Of a DNA stretch of 64,000 nt, positions 51,513 through 61,779 are shown piece after piece (within the stretch, counting starts at the first letter, position 1; each line of letters begins with the position of its first letter). Below the pieces are notes generated by a model. That model did no database searches. It was not told the DNA's origin and was given only the letters and a program-made list of their open reading frames with translations. The DNA lies in contig NZ_FQXA01000001.1 of the NCBI RefSeq assembly GCF_900129835.1, forward strand, positions 558,001 through 622,000. Reading direction: 5' to 3'. This DNA is from Stutzerimonas xanthomarina DSM 18231 (GTDB lineage Bacteria; Pseudomonadota; Gammaproteobacteria; Pseudomonadales; Pseudomonadaceae). A program made the position numbers and the translations under genes.

Positions 51513-52340
51513 TTGAGCACTCCCCGTATCGCCTTCATCGGCGGCGGCAACATGGCCGCAAGCCTGATCGGCGGCCTACGCGCCCAAGGCCTCCCAGCCT
51601 CCGCGATTTGCGCCAGTGATCCCGGCGCCGATAAACGCAGCGAACTCGAAGCAGCCCATGGCATCGGCACTTTTGCCGACAACGCCCAGGCCATCGCAGG
51701 CGCAGACGTAGTCGTACTGGCGGTTAAGCCGCAGGTGATGCAAGCAGTCTGCCGTGATCTGGCCGCCAGCCTACAAGCGACTCAGTTGGTTGTCTCGATC
51801 GCAGCGGGTATCGATTGCGCCAGCCTGCAGGCGTGGTTAGGCGAACAATCCCCGCGCGCGATCGTGCGCTGCATGCCTAATACCCCGTCCTTGCTGCGCC
51901 AGGGTGTGAGCGGGTTGTTCGCCAACGATCAAGTGACCGACACGCAAAAACAGCAGGCCGAACAACTGCTTTCGGCGGTTGGACTGGCGCTCTGGCTGGA
52001 CAAGGAATCACTGATCGATGCAGTGACCGCCGTGTCCGGTAGTGGCCCGGCGTATTTCTTCCTGATGATCGAAGCGATGACCGCTGCGGGAGAGCGAATG
52101 GGTTTGCCACGCGATACGGCCGCACAACTGACCATGCATACCGCCCTGGGGGCTGCGCGAATGGCCTGTGAAAGCGATGTTGGAGCCGCCGAATTGCGAC
52201 GTCGTGTCACCTCGCCGAACGGAACCACCGAAGCGGCGATCAAAGCCTTCCAAGCGGGCGGTTTCGAAAGCCTGGTTGAGCAAGCGATGACTGCAGCCGC
52301 GAAACGCTCGGCCGAACTCGCCGAACAATTGGGCAACTAA
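51513..52340 (+). CDS. proC: Pyrroline-5-carboxylate reductase
   Basis: ProC makes proline from pyrroline-5-carboxylate. The Rossmann motif IAFIGGGNMAASLIGGL is at residues 6-22, and the signatures VRCMPNTPSLL and AVSGSGPAYFF follow. The start is probably the TTG at 51513: it gives the conserved STPRIAFIG N-terminus and has AAAGGAAC 8 bases upstream. The in-frame ATG at 51492 would overlap the yggS stop. From the TTG the protein has 275 residues. Confidence 0.94.
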   Translation: MSTPRIAFIGGGNMAASLIGGLRAQGLPASAICASDPGADKRSELEAAHGIGTFADNAQAIAGADVVVLAVKPQVMQAVCRDLAASLQATQLVVSIAAGIDCASLQAWLGEQSPRAIVRCMPNTPSLLRQGVSGLFANDQVTDTQKQQAEQLLSAVGLALWLDKESLIDAVTAVSGSGPAYFFLMIEAMTAAGERMGLPRDTAAQLTMHTALGAARMACESDVGAAELRRRVTSPNGTTEAAIKAFQAGGFESLVEQAMTAAAKRSAELAEQLGN

Positions 52341-52349
52341 GGAGCCTTC

Positions 52350-52940
52350 ATGTCGCAACTCTCGCAAGCCCTGATCCTGATCGTCCAGACGCTTGGCAGC
52401 CTGTACCTGCTGATCGTCTTGCTGCGTTTCATCCTGCAGCTGGTCCGCGCAGACTTCTACAATCCGCTCAGCCAGTTCATCGTCCGCGCCACGCACCCAC
52501 TGCTCAAGCCGCTGCGTCGCGTGATTCCCAGTATCGGCGGACTCGATCTCTCGTCGCTGGTACTGGCGATCATCGTCCAAGTGTTGCTGATGGCCGCCAT
52601 CCTGATGATTGCGTTCGGCACCATCGGAAATCCGCTGCAGCTTTTGGTCTGGGCCGTCATTGGCGTGACCGGGTTGTTTATCAACATCTTCTTCTACGCG
52701 CTTATCATCAGCGTGATCCTGTCCTGGGTTGCACCTGGCAGTCACAACCCGGGCGCCCAACTGGTCAGCCAGATCTGCGAGCCGGCACTGGCACCCTTCC
52801 GCCGGCTGCTGCCAAGCATGGGTGGGCTGGACATCTCGCCAATTTTCGCGTTTTTGGCGATCAAACTGATCGACATGCTGGTGATCGGCAACCTGGCAAT
52901 GATGACTCACATGCCCAACATTCTGCGCTCGCTGATCTGA
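52350..52940 (+). CDS. yggT: YggT-family membrane protein
   Basis: The 196-residue protein consists of two tandem YggT modules, each with two hydrophobic helices and an RATHPLLKPLRRVIPSIGGLDLS-like loop (second copy: CEPALAPFRRLLPSMGGLDISP). Its function is not settled; relatives act in membrane homeostasis and osmotic stress. A GGAG site lies upstream, and it is 9 bases after proC. Confidence 0.92.
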   Translation: MSQLSQALILIVQTLGSLYLLIVLLRFILQLVRADFYNPLSQFIVRATHPLLKPLRRVIPSIGGLDLSSLVLAIIVQVLLMAAILMIAFGTIGNPLQLLVWAVIGVTGLFINIFFYALIISVILSWVAPGSHNPGAQLVSQICEPALAPFRRLLPSMGGLDISPIFAFLAIKLIDMLVIGNLAMMTHMPNILRSLI

Positions 52941-52998
52941 GACCGAAACCGCCTAAAGTCTTGTGCCGTCTTTGGGCGGTGGTTCACAAAAGGCTCGA

Positions 52999-53026
52999 TT
53001 GACCCACACCAGGCGACAGGGATAAT
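52999..53026 (+). promoter_or_regulatory. Candidate promoter of the dynamin-like gene
   Basis: TTGACC (52999-53004) and GATAAT (53021-53026) are separated by 16 bases. They lie in the 119-base gap after yggT and 33 bases before the coding start. Confidence 0.55.
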
Positions 53027-53059
53027 CGCCCCTTACGCCTTTCAGGAAGCACCACGACC

Positions 53060-55021
53060 ATGGAACGACTCGACCGGCAAGTGGATGCCTACGTCTCCTG
53101 GAAACGCGACCTTATCCGCGAAATAACGCGTTACCGCAGCTGGCTGGCGCACAACCGGCTGAACTCGGAGGTGGTTGAAACCAGGCTCGACCGCGCGCTG
53201 AAGCTGCTGCGCACCGACCATATAACCCTCGCGTTTGTTGGCGAGTATTCTCGCGGCAAGACGGAGCTGATCAACAGCCTGTTCTTCTCGGAATATGGCC
53301 AGCGCATCCTGCCGTCGCGCGCTGGCCGCACCACCATGTGCCCAACCGAGCTGTTCTTCGATCCGCGTGCTGACCGCTCGTATATTCGCCTGCTGCCGAT
53401 CGAATCCCGCCTGGACGACACCAGTATCGCTCAGCTCAAGCGCGCGCCACGCCTATGGACAAATATTGCGCTGGATCCCGCCAACCCTGACGCCATGGTC
53501 GAAGCGTTCGGCCAGGTGGCTTCCACCAAGTCGATGCCCGTGAAGGAGGCCATCCAGCTGGGCTTCCATCCCGACGCGCTAGAGGGCTCCGATGTCGACG
53601 GAGAGGTGATGGTGCCGGCCTGGCGACACGCCATGGTCAACTTCGACCATCCCCTGCTCCGCCAGGGCCTGCGCATCCTCGATACGCCCGGCCTCAACGC
53701 GCTCGGCAGCGAGCCGGAGCTCACCCTGTCGATGCTGCCTAACGCCCATGCCGTGATTTTCCTGCTGTCTGCCGACGCTGGTGTGACGGCCAGCGACATG
53801 GGGATCTGGCAACAGCATATTCGCCAACTCGACGACGGCAGACGAAACCGTCTGTTCGCCGTGCTGAACAAGATCGATGTCCTGTGGGACGACGTCTCCG
53901 GCGAAGCCTTCGTCAATGCCGCAATCCAACGGATGCAGGCCGCCACGGCGCAACAGCTGGGAATTGCCGTCGAGGATGTGCTTCCACTCGCGGCCAAGCA
54001 GGCGCTGCTGGCCAAGATTCGCGGCGATCAGAAGCTGTTGGAGCGCAGCCAACTGGTGGCACTGGAGCACCTGCTCAGCGAGCGGATCCTCGCTCAGAAG
54101 GAACATCTGCTGGAACAACAGGTGGTGCGCCAGGTGCTCGCGCTACTGCAAAACAGCCAGCACATTCTGACCCAGCGACTGGCCAAGGTCCGCGAGCAAT
54201 GCCAACTGCTCGACAGCCATCGACAGGACAGCGGCCAGATGCTCATGGAGCTGACAGCGCGCACCCGCCATGACCATAACCAGCACCACAAGCGCCTGCT
54301 GCAACTGAAAACCAACCAGCGCCTACTGCAACGCCAGGGCGAGCTTCTGCGGTCGACGGTGCGCCCAGAACGCCTTGAGGAGCACCTCTCTCGCCTGCGC
54401 CGCAGCCTCACAGGCAGCCTGACCACACTGGGCATCAACCTGAGCATCGTGCATTTCTTCCGCTCCGTAGAGCAGGATCTCGGTGCGCTTGAGCACGAGG
54501 CGGCATTGGCCAACAAGATGGTCTCGGCCATCTACCGCCGCCATAACGACGAAAACCCGCTGCACGGCGTGGACGCCCCGCTGTTCCGTCTGGCGAAATA
54601 TCAGAAAGAACTCAAAGACCTGCAAAGCAAGGCCGACCAGTTCCGTCTGCAGCTGAAGACCTTGCTCACCGAGCAGCGCACCTTGACCCGACGCTTCTTC
54701 GCCACGCTTGTACAAGAAGTGGTTGTCATGCATCAGCGGCTGCGCCAGGAAGCCGGGCATTGGGCCAACGAAGCGCTGCTGCCGTTGATGCAGCATTCGC
54801 TGGAGCACAAGCAGCAACTTGAAGCGCATATGCTGCGCCTCAAGAGTCTGGCGCAGGACAGTCAGCAAAGCAGCCAACGCGGTCGCCTGCTGGCACGTTA
54901 CAGCCTTGAGCTGGAGCAACAACTGGCCGAGGCCGGTGAAATGCTACGGCTGCTACGGAAACCGGCACCGATCCGGCGCCAAGGCAAGGTCGTCAGCCTT
55001 ACCAGCGCCAGCCTCGGCTGA
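53060..55021 (+). CDS. Dynamin-like large GTPase
   Basis: The 653-residue protein has GTPase motifs G1 GEYSRGKT (61-68), G3 DTPG (208-211) and G4 NKID (270-273), with a candidate G2 threonine in AGRTTMCPTE (88-97). Residues about 330-640 are almost entirely helical, with long Gln/Leu/Arg-rich coiled coils, as in bacterial dynamin-like proteins. No membrane helix is seen. Bacterial dynamins remodel or guard membranes. The gene has its own promoter and sits between yggT and metX, where P. aeruginosa has no such large protein as far as I recall. Confidence 0.8.
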   Translation: MERLDRQVDAYVSWKRDLIREITRYRSWLAHNRLNSEVVETRLDRALKLLRTDHITLAFVGEYSRGKTELINSLFFSEYGQRILPSRAGRTTMCPTELFFDPRADRSYIRLLPIESRLDDTSIAQLKRAPRLWTNIALDPANPDAMVEAFGQVASTKSMPVKEAIQLGFHPDALEGSDVDGEVMVPAWRHAMVNFDHPLLRQGLRILDTPGLNALGSEPELTLSMLPNAHAVIFLLSADAGVTASDMGIWQQHIRQLDDGRRNRLFAVLNKIDVLWDDVSGEAFVNAAIQRMQAATAQQLGIAVEDVLPLAAKQALLAKIRGDQKLLERSQLVALEHLLSERILAQKEHLLEQQVVRQVLALLQNSQHILTQRLAKVREQCQLLDSHRQDSGQMLMELTARTRHDHNQHHKRLLQLKTNQRLLQRQGELLRSTVRPERLEEHLSRLRRSLTGSLTTLGINLSIVHFFRSVEQDLGALEHEAALANKMVSAIYRRHNDENPLHGVDAPLFRLAKYQKELKDLQSKADQFRLQLKTLLTEQRTLTRRFFATLVQEVVVMHQRLRQEAGHWANEALLPLMQHSLEHKQQLEAHMLRLKSLAQDSQQSSQRGRLLARYSLELEQQLAEAGEMLRLLRKPAPIRRQGKVVSLTSASLG

Positions 55022-55102
55022 CACCGGCGTTGCGATTGAGGATGAATTGAAGCGCGCTAACCTTTAGACTTTGCCGCCTTCTTCCAGCACGAGCCAGGGT
55101 CG

Positions 55103-56242
55103 ATGCCCACAGCTATTCCAGCCGATTCCGTTGGTCTGGTGAGTCCGAAGGTCGCGCATTTCGCCGAGCCGCTGGCACTCGCCTGTGGCCGCACGCTGAA
55201 CGATTACCAGCTGATCTACGAAACCTACGGCGAGCTGAATGCCTCGTGCAGCAATGCCGTGCTCATCTGCCACGCGCTGTCAGGCCATCACCATGCGGCC
55301 GGTTACCATGACGCTGACGACCGCAAACCGGGCTGGTGGGACAGCTGTATCGGTCCGGGCAAAGCCATCGATACCAGCCGCTTCTTTGTGGTCAGCCTGA
55401 ACAACCTCGGCGGCTGCAATGGTTCGACGGGTCCCAGCAGCATCAACCCAGCCACGGGCAAACCTTATGGCGCAGATTTCCCGGTCGTCACGGTGGAAGA
55501 CTGGGTCAACAGCCAGGCCCGCCTGGCCGACATGCTCGGCATCGAGCAGTGGGCTGCTGTAGTGGGTGGCAGCCTCGGTGGCATGCAGGCCATGCAATGG
55601 ACCATGAGTTATCCGGAGCGCGTGCGTCATTGCGTGGCAATCGCTTCTGCACCCAAGCTGTCAGCGCAGAACATTGCGTTCAATGAGGTCGCGCGTCAGG
55701 CCATCCTCTCCGATCCCGAGTTTCATGGCGGCCACTTTCAAGAGAAGGGTGTGATTCCCAAGCGGGGCCTGATGCTCGCGCGCATGGTCGGCCACATCAC
55801 TTACCTGTCCGACGACGCCATGGGCACCAAATTTGGTCGCGGGCTCAAGAGCGAAAAGCTGAATTACGATTTCAACAGCGTCGAGTTTCAGGTCGAAAGC
55901 TATCTTCGTTATCAGGGCGAAGAGTTCTCCGGCCGCTTCGATGCCAATACCTATCTGCTGATGACCAAGGCACTGGACTATTTCGACCCGGCCGCAGCCT
56001 ACGACGATGACCTGGCCCAGGCACTGTCGACGGCGAAGGCGGATTTCTGCGTTATATCGTTCACAACCGACTGGCGCTTCTCGCCTGAGCGCTCGCACGA
56101 AATCGTCGACGCGCTGATGGCGGCGCGCAAGAACGTCTGTTACCTGGAGATTGACGCTCCGCAGGGCCACGATGCCTTTCTGATTCCAATCCCCCGTTAT
56201 CTACAGGCCTTTCGCGGTTACATGAACCGCATCACCGTATAA
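55103..56242 (+). CDS. metX: Homoserine O-acyltransferase (O-succinyltransferase in pseudomonads)
   Basis: The 379-residue alpha/beta-hydrolase-fold enzyme activates homoserine for methionine synthesis. The nucleophile is S157 in [25 protein letters not shown] and the C-terminal [10 protein letters not shown] (histidine of the triad) are present. In Pseudomonas this MetX uses succinyl-CoA. It is followed 9 bases later by metW, a standard pair. Confidence 0.95.
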   Translation: MPTAIPADSVGLVSPKVAHFAEPLALACGRTLNDYQLIYETYGELNASCSNAVLICHALSGHHHAAGYHDADDRKPGWWDSCIGPGKAIDTSRFFVVSLNNLGGCNGSTGPSSINPATGKPYGADFPVVTVEDWVNSQARLADMLGIEQWAAVVGGSLGGMQAMQWTMSYPERVRHCVAIASAPKLSAQNIAFNEVARQAILSDPEFHGGHFQEKGVIPKRGLMLARMVGHITYLSDDAMGTKFGRGLKSEKLNYDFNSVEFQVESYLRYQGEEFSGRFDANTYLLMTKALDYFDPAAAYDDDLAQALSTAKADFCVISFTTDWRFSPERSHEIVDALMAARKNVCYLEIDAPQGHDAFLIPIPRYLQAFRGYMNRITV

Positions 56243-56251
56243 GGAACCCAT

Positions 56252-56851
56252 ATGCGCGCCGACCTGGACATCATCCAAGATTGGATCCCGGCGGGGAGCC
56301 GCGTGCTCGATCTGGGCTGCGGTAACGGTGACCTGCTGGCCTGGCTGCGGGACAACAAGCAGGTCAGCGGCTATGGCCTGGAAATCGACCCGGACAACAT
56401 TGCTGCCTGCGTCGATAAAGGCGTCAACGTCATCGAGCAGGACCTCGACAAGGGCCTCGGCAACTTCGCCAGCGACAGCTTCGACATGGTGGTCATGACC
56501 CAGGCGCTGCAAGCGGTCCACTACCCTGACAAGCTGCTCAAGGAGATGCTAAGGGTCGGCCGCGAATGCATCATCACCTTTCCCAACTTCGGTCACTGGC
56601 GTTGCCGCTGGTACCTGGCCAGCAAAGGCCGCATGCCGGTATCGGATTTCCTGCCCTACACCTGGTACAACACGCCGAACATTCACTTCTGCACCTTCGA
56701 GGACTTCGAAAGGCTGTCCCACGAGCTCGGCGCCCGGGTGCTTGAGCGTCTGGCCGTGGATCGCCATCACAAGCACGGCATGGCGAGTCGCTTGTGGCCT
56801 AATCTGATTGGTGAAATCGGTATCTATCGTGTCACCGGAGCTGTCCGCTGA
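56252..56851 (+). CDS. metW: MetW, methionine biosynthesis protein
   Basis: This 199-residue methyltransferase-fold protein has motif I RVLDLGCGNGDLLAWL (about 16-31) and GYGLEIDPDNI. MetW is needed with MetX for homoserine acylation in pseudomonads and is thought to act as its partner rather than as a methyltransferase. It is in an operon with metX; the DUF4426 gene follows after 25 bases. Confidence 0.94.
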   Translation: MRADLDIIQDWIPAGSRVLDLGCGNGDLLAWLRDNKQVSGYGLEIDPDNIAACVDKGVNVIEQDLDKGLGNFASDSFDMVVMTQALQAVHYPDKLLKEMLRVGRECIITFPNFGHWRCRWYLASKGRMPVSDFLPYTWYNTPNIHFCTFEDFERLSHELGARVLERLAVDRHHKHGMASRLWPNLIGEIGIYRVTGAVR

Positions 56852-56876
56852 CCGCTCATCGCTGGAGGTAACCCCC

Positions 56877-57299
56877 ATGAAATCTAGCTTGATTTGCCTG
56901 CTCGCCCTGCTCTTTACGCTGCCCGCCGTGGCCGAGCGCAAACACAGCATTGGCGAATACGATGTGCACTACATCGCCTTCAATTCCGGCTTTCTGCAGC
57001 CTGAGATTGCCGCCGCAGCCGGCCTGGTGCGCAGCAAGACTCAAGGTGTGGTCAACATATCGGTGCTCAAGTCTGGCAAACCGACCGCAGCGCAGGTCAG
57101 CGGTACGGTGAAGAACCTGCTCGGACAGGACTACCCGCTGAGTTTCAAGCAATTGAAAGAAGGAGAGCAGGCCATCTACTACCTGGCACAGTTCCCCTTC
57201 GACTCGCAAGAAACCCTGCGCTTCAACCTGAATGTGCAGCCTGCCGGCGCCGCGGCGATCAGTTTCGACTTCAGCCAAGAATTCTTCCCGGACGAATGA
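56877..57299 (+). CDS. DUF4426-family exported protein
   Basis: The 140-residue protein has a signal peptide ([19 protein letters not shown]) and a beta-rich mature part. GGAGG upstream fixes this start. The pattern ([29 protein letters not shown]) is that of DUF4426, conserved after metW in gammaproteobacteria. The function is unknown. The stop overlaps the rdgB start by 4 bases. Confidence 0.85.
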   Translation: MKSSLICLLALLFTLPAVAERKHSIGEYDVHYIAFNSGFLQPEIAAAAGLVRSKTQGVVNISVLKSGKPTAAQVSGTVKNLLGQDYPLSFKQLKEGEQAIYYLAQFPFDSQETLRFNLNVQPAGAAAISFDFSQEFFPDE

Positions 57300-57892
57300 T
57301 GCTCTTTAAAGAACTGGTGCTGGCCAGCCACAACGCCGGCAAGCTCAAGGAACTGCAGGCCATGCTCGGCGACGCCGTGCACGTGCGCTCGATTGGCGAA
57401 TTCAGCGACATCGAGCCGGAGGAAACCGGGCTTTCCTTCGTCGAAAACGCCATTCTCAAAGCACGCAACGCGGCGCGTATATCCGGCTTGCCGGCGCTGG
57501 CAGACGACTCGGGGTTAGCGGTTGATCATCTGGGCGGCGCACCCGGCATCTACTCGGCGCGCTACGCCAATGGCCAGGGCGATGCGGCAAACAATGCCAA
57601 ACTGCTCGATGCCCTGAAAGACGTGCCGGACGCCGAGCGCGGCGCTCAGTTCGTCTGCGCGCTGGCGTTGCTGCGGCATGCCGACGATCCGCTGCCGATT
57701 CTCTGTGAAGGACTCTGGCAGGGCCGTATTCTGCACAGCGCCCAAGGAGAGCATGGCTTCGGGTACGACCCCCTGTTCTGGGTGCCGGAACGTGACTGCT
57801 CAAGCGCTGAGCTGGCGCCAAAGGACAAGAACCAGCTCAGCCACCGCGCCCGTGCCATGGCCTTGCTCAAGCAGCGCCTGGGGATCGCATGA
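57296..57892 (+). CDS. rdgB: XTP/dITP diphosphatase (RdgB/HAM1)
   Basis: The 198-residue house-cleaning pyrophosphatase removes non-canonical purine nucleotides. It shows [16 protein letters not shown], the ADDSGLAVD active-site block, PGIYSARYA and GFGYDPLFW. Two adjacent ATGs (57296, 57299) are possible starts. It is co-translated with its neighbours on both sides. Confidence 0.96.
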   Translation: MMLFKELVLASHNAGKLKELQAMLGDAVHVRSIGEFSDIEPEETGLSFVENAILKARNAARISGLPALADDSGLAVDHLGGAPGIYSARYANGQGDAANNAKLLDALKDVPDAERGAQFVCALALLRHADDPLPILCEGLWQGRILHSAQGEHGFGYDPLFWVPERDCSSAELAPKDKNQLSHRARAMALLKQRLGIA

Positions 57893-59076
57893 TCGCTGTT
57901 TCCAACGGCGGCGCTCCCGAGCCGCCTACGGTATCGCGCCTGGAACTGCCGCCGTTGGCGGCTTACGTACACATCCCCTGGTGCGTGCGCAAATGCCCGT
58001 ACTGCGATTTCAACTCCCATGCTGCCGGTGCCTCGCTGCCCGAAGACGCTTATATCGATGCACTGCTGGCGGACCTGGATGCCGATCTGGAGCAGATACA
58101 GCACCGCCGGCTGACCTCGATCTTTTTCGGCGGCGGCACGCCGAGCCTGTTCTCCGCCAGCGCGCTGGAGCGAATCCTTGACGGCATGCGGCAGCGGGTC
58201 GGGTTCGCTGACGACATCGAAATCACCCTGGAAGCTAACCCTGGCACCTTCGAACAGGCGAAATTTCGCGACTATCGCAGCCTCGGGATTAACCGCTTGT
58301 CGATCGGTGTTCAGAGCTTTCAGCCCACCAAGTTGAAGGCCCTTGGCCGCATCCACGATGGCAACGAAGCGATTCGGGCCGCCGACATGGCGCGCGCCGC
58401 GGGCTTCGACAACTTCAACCTCGACCTGATGCATGGTCTGCCTGAGCAGAGCCTGGAAGATGCGTTGAGCGACCTGCGCATCGCCATCGCCCAGCAGCCT
58501 ACGCACCTGTCCTGGTACCAGCTTACGGTCGAGCCGAACACGGAATTCTGGAGCAAGCCGCCCCGATTGCCGGAAGACGAAACGCTCTGGGATATTCAGG
58601 AAGCCGGACAGGCGCTGGTCGCCACACACGGCTATCGCCAGTATGAAACCTCGGCTTATGCGCAACCGGGCAGGCAGGCGCGGCACAACCTCAATTACTG
58701 GACCTTCGGCGACTTTCTCGGGCTCGGCGCGGGTGCCCATGGCAAGTGGACCGCAGCAGACGGCGAGATCTACCGACACTGGAAGACCCGCCTACCAAAA
58801 GACTATCTCGACCCGGACAAACGCTTCCGTGCGGGCCACAAGCGGCTGGCGCAGGACGAATTACCGTTCGAGTTTCTGATGAACGTGCTGCGCCTCACCG
58901 ACGGCGTGCCTTCATTGTTGTTCACTCAACGCACCGGCCTCTCGTTGGACCTGCTGGCCGCCGGACGACGCGATGCTGAAGCGCGCGGGCTGCTGGAACC
59001 TGACCCGCAGCGGCTGGTGGCTACCGCCAAAGGTCAGCTTTTCCTAAATGACCTGCTGCAACTTTTTCTGCCCTAA
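57889..59076 (+). CDS. hemW: HemW, radical-SAM heme chaperone
   Basis: This 395-residue radical-SAM protein has the cluster motif C32-x3-C36-x2-C39 followed by F41 ([10 protein letters not shown]). That phenylalanine separates HemW from coproporphyrinogen dehydrogenase HemN, which has a fourth cysteine there. The [13 protein letters not shown] loop and the HemN C-terminal domain are present. HemW is thought to deliver heme to respiratory enzymes. The ATGA overlap joins it to rdgB. Confidence 0.95.
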   Translation: MIAVSNGGAPEPPTVSRLELPPLAAYVHIPWCVRKCPYCDFNSHAAGASLPEDAYIDALLADLDADLEQIQHRRLTSIFFGGGTPSLFSASALERILDGMRQRVGFADDIEITLEANPGTFEQAKFRDYRSLGINRLSIGVQSFQPTKLKALGRIHDGNEAIRAADMARAAGFDNFNLDLMHGLPEQSLEDALSDLRIAIAQQPTHLSWYQLTVEPNTEFWSKPPRLPEDETLWDIQEAGQALVATHGYRQYETSAYAQPGRQARHNLNYWTFGDFLGLGAGAHGKWTAADGEIYRHWKTRLPKDYLDPDKRFRAGHKRLAQDELPFEFLMNVLRLTDGVPSLLFTQRTGLSLDLLAAGRRDAEARGLLEPDPQRLVATAKGQLFLNDLLQLFLP

Positions 59077-59085
59077 GGACCCTGC

Positions 59086-59409
59086 ATGGATCTAGTACTC
59101 GACCTCATCGCCACCCTGTCGCGCTGGAGCCGCCACCACCTGTTCGATATTTCCCTGGCGATCATGGCCACGCTGTTTGTCCTGTTCGGCCCCACCTTGA
59201 ACGCGTGGGTACAGAAGAACATCGGTGGACTCAATTTCGTCCTTCGCACCCTGGCTTTCGTGGTCTTCTGCGCACTGGTCTACGGTCTTGGCATCATCTA
59301 TCTCAGCCCCTGGCTGGCCAAGGGGCTGGGGCAGTTCAACAACTACACCCTGGCGCCGGTGCTCCTGCTCGTGCTGTTCATCATCGGCGTCGTCGCCGAC
59401 CGCAACTGA
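59086..59409 (+). CDS. DUF3392-family membrane protein
   Basis: The 107-residue protein has three hydrophobic segments (about 20-40, 50-72, 84-104) and the FGPTLNAWVQKNIGGLNFVLRT loop typical of DUF3392. Its function is unknown. It is last in the metX-to-hemW gene run, 9 bases after hemW, and is followed by a terminator. Confidence 0.85.
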   Translation: MDLVLDLIATLSRWSRHHLFDISLAIMATLFVLFGPTLNAWVQKNIGGLNFVLRTLAFVVFCALVYGLGIIYLSPWLAKGLGQFNNYTLAPVLLLVLFIIGVVADRN

Positions 59410-59436
59410 TCAAGCACACCCCCTAAATCCAAATGC

Positions 59437-59464
59437 AAAAAAAGCCGCCATCAGGCGGCTTTTT
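59437..59464. terminator. Bidirectional Rho-independent terminator
   Basis: AAAAAAAGCCGCC-ATCA-GGCGGCTTTTT lies between the convergent DUF3392 and DUF1329 genes and can serve both strands. Confidence 0.9.
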
Positions 59465-59480
59465 GTTTGCTGCGAATCTG

Positions 59481-60818
59481 TCAGTTGCCACCACGCCGCA
59501 GCGCTGCCGGTGAGAAGTCCCGCGGGCCGAGCCTGACGCCAAAGTCATACATCGGCTCATTGTTATCCAGACCGTCAACAAAGTAGTTGTCGTCTTTCAG
59601 GTGATAGAGCGTTTCGACGGTGCTGTTGAACATCGGCACGTCGTAATAGCTGATTGGATGGCTTTCCTGCAGCCCGATCAGCTCGCCCTTTTCATCAAAC
59701 AGGTCCACAGCCAGAATCGACCAGCTGTCTTCATCGACATAGAACCGGCGCTTGTCGTAGGGGTGACTGAAGCCCTTGCGCAGTGTGGCGTCGACGATCC
59801 AGACCCGATGCAACTCATAGCGCAGCAGTTCCGGATTCAAGGTACGCCGACCGACGATGGTGTCGTAGGCAATGCCCTGCTGGTGGACCGCGTAGCTGTT
59901 GTAAGGCACCAGCATTTCGCGCTTGGCGACCAGCTTCCACTCGTAGCGGTCCGGTGCGCCGTTGAACGAATCCACCACATCGGCCGTGGCCAGACCGCTG
60001 GTGTCGGGCTGCAGTGAATCGTAGGCGAGCGAAGGCAATCGGCGTACGCGGCGGTCAGCCGGGCTGTAGCGCCAGGCCTTGCGCACCGCCAGCACCTGAT
60101 CGAGCGGATCCTGGACCACCAGGGCGGTACCTGACAGTTTGGCCGGCGCAGTGACGCGGTATTTGTAATACAGCGAGGTATTGTCCAGATCGGCCTGGGT
60201 CATGCCTTCACGGTTGTAGACGTAGTAGACCTCGCGGTCCCGCTTGATATAGGTCGGGCTGCCATTGATGACAACAGCTTGATTGTTGATGAAGTGAGTC
60301 TGGTCGCCCTTGTAGTGCAGGACATGGTTCCAGATTACTTCCATCCCGTCCTGCGGGATGGGGAACGGAATGCCAGCGAACGCGCCCTGGATTCCGTTGC
60401 CGTTGGCGATCAGCTCGGCGTTGACCGCGTTCAGCCGCGTAGCGTCATAAATGCGCTGCGGGTTGTTAGCGCTACGACGTGTTGGGAATACCCGCAGATG
60501 GAAGTCGGGATACCGCTCGACCAGCGCACGCAGCCCGTCCGGCAACAATGCGGCGTACTGACCAACGTTACTCTGATCCACTCGGTAGAGTTCCGCGTCG
60601 GCCGCGTAAGGGTCCAGGTGGTGCATACCCACTTCGTAGCCTGCGGGTGGCTGCACACCGCCGGTCCAGGCAGGAATGGTGCCAGCGGCGTTGCCCGCGC
60701 GCTCGGCACCCAGCGGGGTCAGGTCCTGGCCCAGGCGTACGGCCTGCAGGTCGTCGACCTTGGCTTGAGCCTGGCTGGCGCAGGCCGCCAGCAGCAGAAT
60801 TCCGAATTTTCTATACAT
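59481..60818 (-). CDS. DUF1329-family exported protein
   Basis: This 445-residue protein starts at MYRKFGILLLAACASQAQA with AAGGAGC upstream. LAAC could be a lipobox (C14) or part of an ordinary signal cleaved after AQA. The mature part (LTPLGAERAGNAAGTIPAWTGG; DRRVRRLPSLAYDS; YDKRRFYVDEDSWSIL) matches DUF1329, a LolB-like beta fold often encoded with DUF1302 proteins and RND-type transporters, neither of which is adjacent here. The function is unknown. The 175-base gap before trmB shows nothing recognisable. Confidence 0.85.
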   Translation of the reverse strand: MYRKFGILLLAACASQAQAKVDDLQAVRLGQDLTPLGAERAGNAAGTIPAWTGGVQPPAGYEVGMHHLDPYAADAELYRVDQSNVGQYAALLPDGLRALVERYPDFHLRVFPTRRSANNPQRIYDATRLNAVNAELIANGNGIQGAFAGIPFPIPQDGMEVIWNHVLHYKGDQTHFINNQAVVINGSPTYIKRDREVYYVYNREGMTQADLDNTSLYYKYRVTAPAKLSGTALVVQDPLDQVLAVRKAWRYSPADRRVRRLPSLAYDSLQPDTSGLATADVVDSFNGAPDRYEWKLVAKREMLVPYNSYAVHQQGIAYDTIVGRRTLNPELLRYELHRVWIVDATLRKGFSHPYDKRRFYVDEDSWSILAVDLFDEKGELIGLQESHPISYYDVPMFNSTVETLYHLKDDNYFVDGLDNNEPMYDFGVRLGPRDFSPAALRRGGN

Positions 60819-60993
60819 CTGTTTGCTCCTTGCAGCGCGGCTGGCGCGGCAGATGACGGCTCTGAACCGCAGGCAGAGCGCTAGTAGAGATGTTGGGGAT
60901 CCGTGCCTTCCTGGCATTTGTCGTTATTGGATCGTCCCTGGGCCGCTGGGTCGCGGCTCTGGTGGATGCAGCGGTGATACGTATTTCAGTCGG

Positions 60994-61704
60994 TCAGTCG
61001 ATGCGCTCGAACTTGAGGTCCCAGACGCCGTGACCGAGTCGTTCACCGCGACGCTCGAACTTGGTCGTCGGACGCTCCGAGGGGCGCTCGATGTACTGAC
61101 CACTCGTCGACTGGTTACGATAGCCAGGCGCAACGCTCATGACCTCGAGCATGTGCTCCGCATAGGCTTCCCAGTCAGTCGCCATGTGCAGCACACCGCC
61201 GACTTTGAGTTTTTGCCGCACCAGTTCGGCGAACGCCGGCTGGACGATGCGCCGCTTATGGTGGCGACTTTTGTGCCAGGGATCGGGGAAAAACAGCAGG
61301 ACCCGGTCCAGGCTTGCATCGGGGACGCATTCACGCAGCACTTCGAGTGCATCGCAACTGTAGATGCGTACGTTATTCAGATCTTGTGACAAAAGTCCGC
61401 TTAGTAGCGCCCCAACGCCCGGCGAGTGCACTTCGACCGCAATGAAGTCCTGTTCAGGCGCCGCCGCGGCCATTTCCAGGGTCGAGTGGCCCATGCCAAA
61501 GCCAATCTCGAAGGTACGTGGCGCCTGCCGCCCGAACACCTCATCGAAATTTTGCAGGCCGTCCGCCAGCTCCAGGCCGAACCGCGGCCAGCCTTGATCC
61601 AGGCCACGTTGCTGACCTTCGGTCATGCGACCGGCACGCATCACGAAACTCTTGATGGTGCGCATGCGCCGTTGGCCTTCGGCCGGGGTTGGAATGTCAC
61701 TCAT
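60994..61704 (-). CDS. trmB: tRNA (guanine-N7-)-methyltransferase
   Basis: TrmB methylates G46 of tRNA. The 236-residue protein has [15 protein letters not shown] (SAM motif I), [16 protein letters not shown], and [19 protein letters not shown], the family signature. It follows thiG on the same strand after a terminator. Confidence 0.96.
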   Translation of the reverse strand: MSDIPTPAEGQRRMRTIKSFVMRAGRMTEGQQRGLDQGWPRFGLELADGLQNFDEVFGRQAPRTFEIGFGMGHSTLEMAAAAPEQDFIAVEVHSPGVGALLSGLLSQDLNNVRIYSCDALEVLRECVPDASLDRVLLFFPDPWHKSRHHKRRIVQPAFAELVRQKLKVGGVLHMATDWEAYAEHMLEVMSVAPGYRNQSTSGQYIERPSERPTTKFERRGERLGHGVWDLKFERID

Positions 61705-61721
61705 GAACGAACCTACAGATT

Positions 61722-61760
61722 AAAAAAAGACCGGCCGCGTGATCGAGCGATCACGCGGCC
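61722..61760 (-). terminator. Rho-independent terminator after thiG
   Basis: Read on the minus strand, GGCCGCGTGATCG and CGATCACGCGGCC form a perfect 13-base stem with a 2-base loop. Beyond it is GGTCTTTTTTT. It separates thiS-thiG from trmB. Confidence 0.88.
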
Positions 61761-61779
61761 AGAAACAGGAAAGGAAGAA

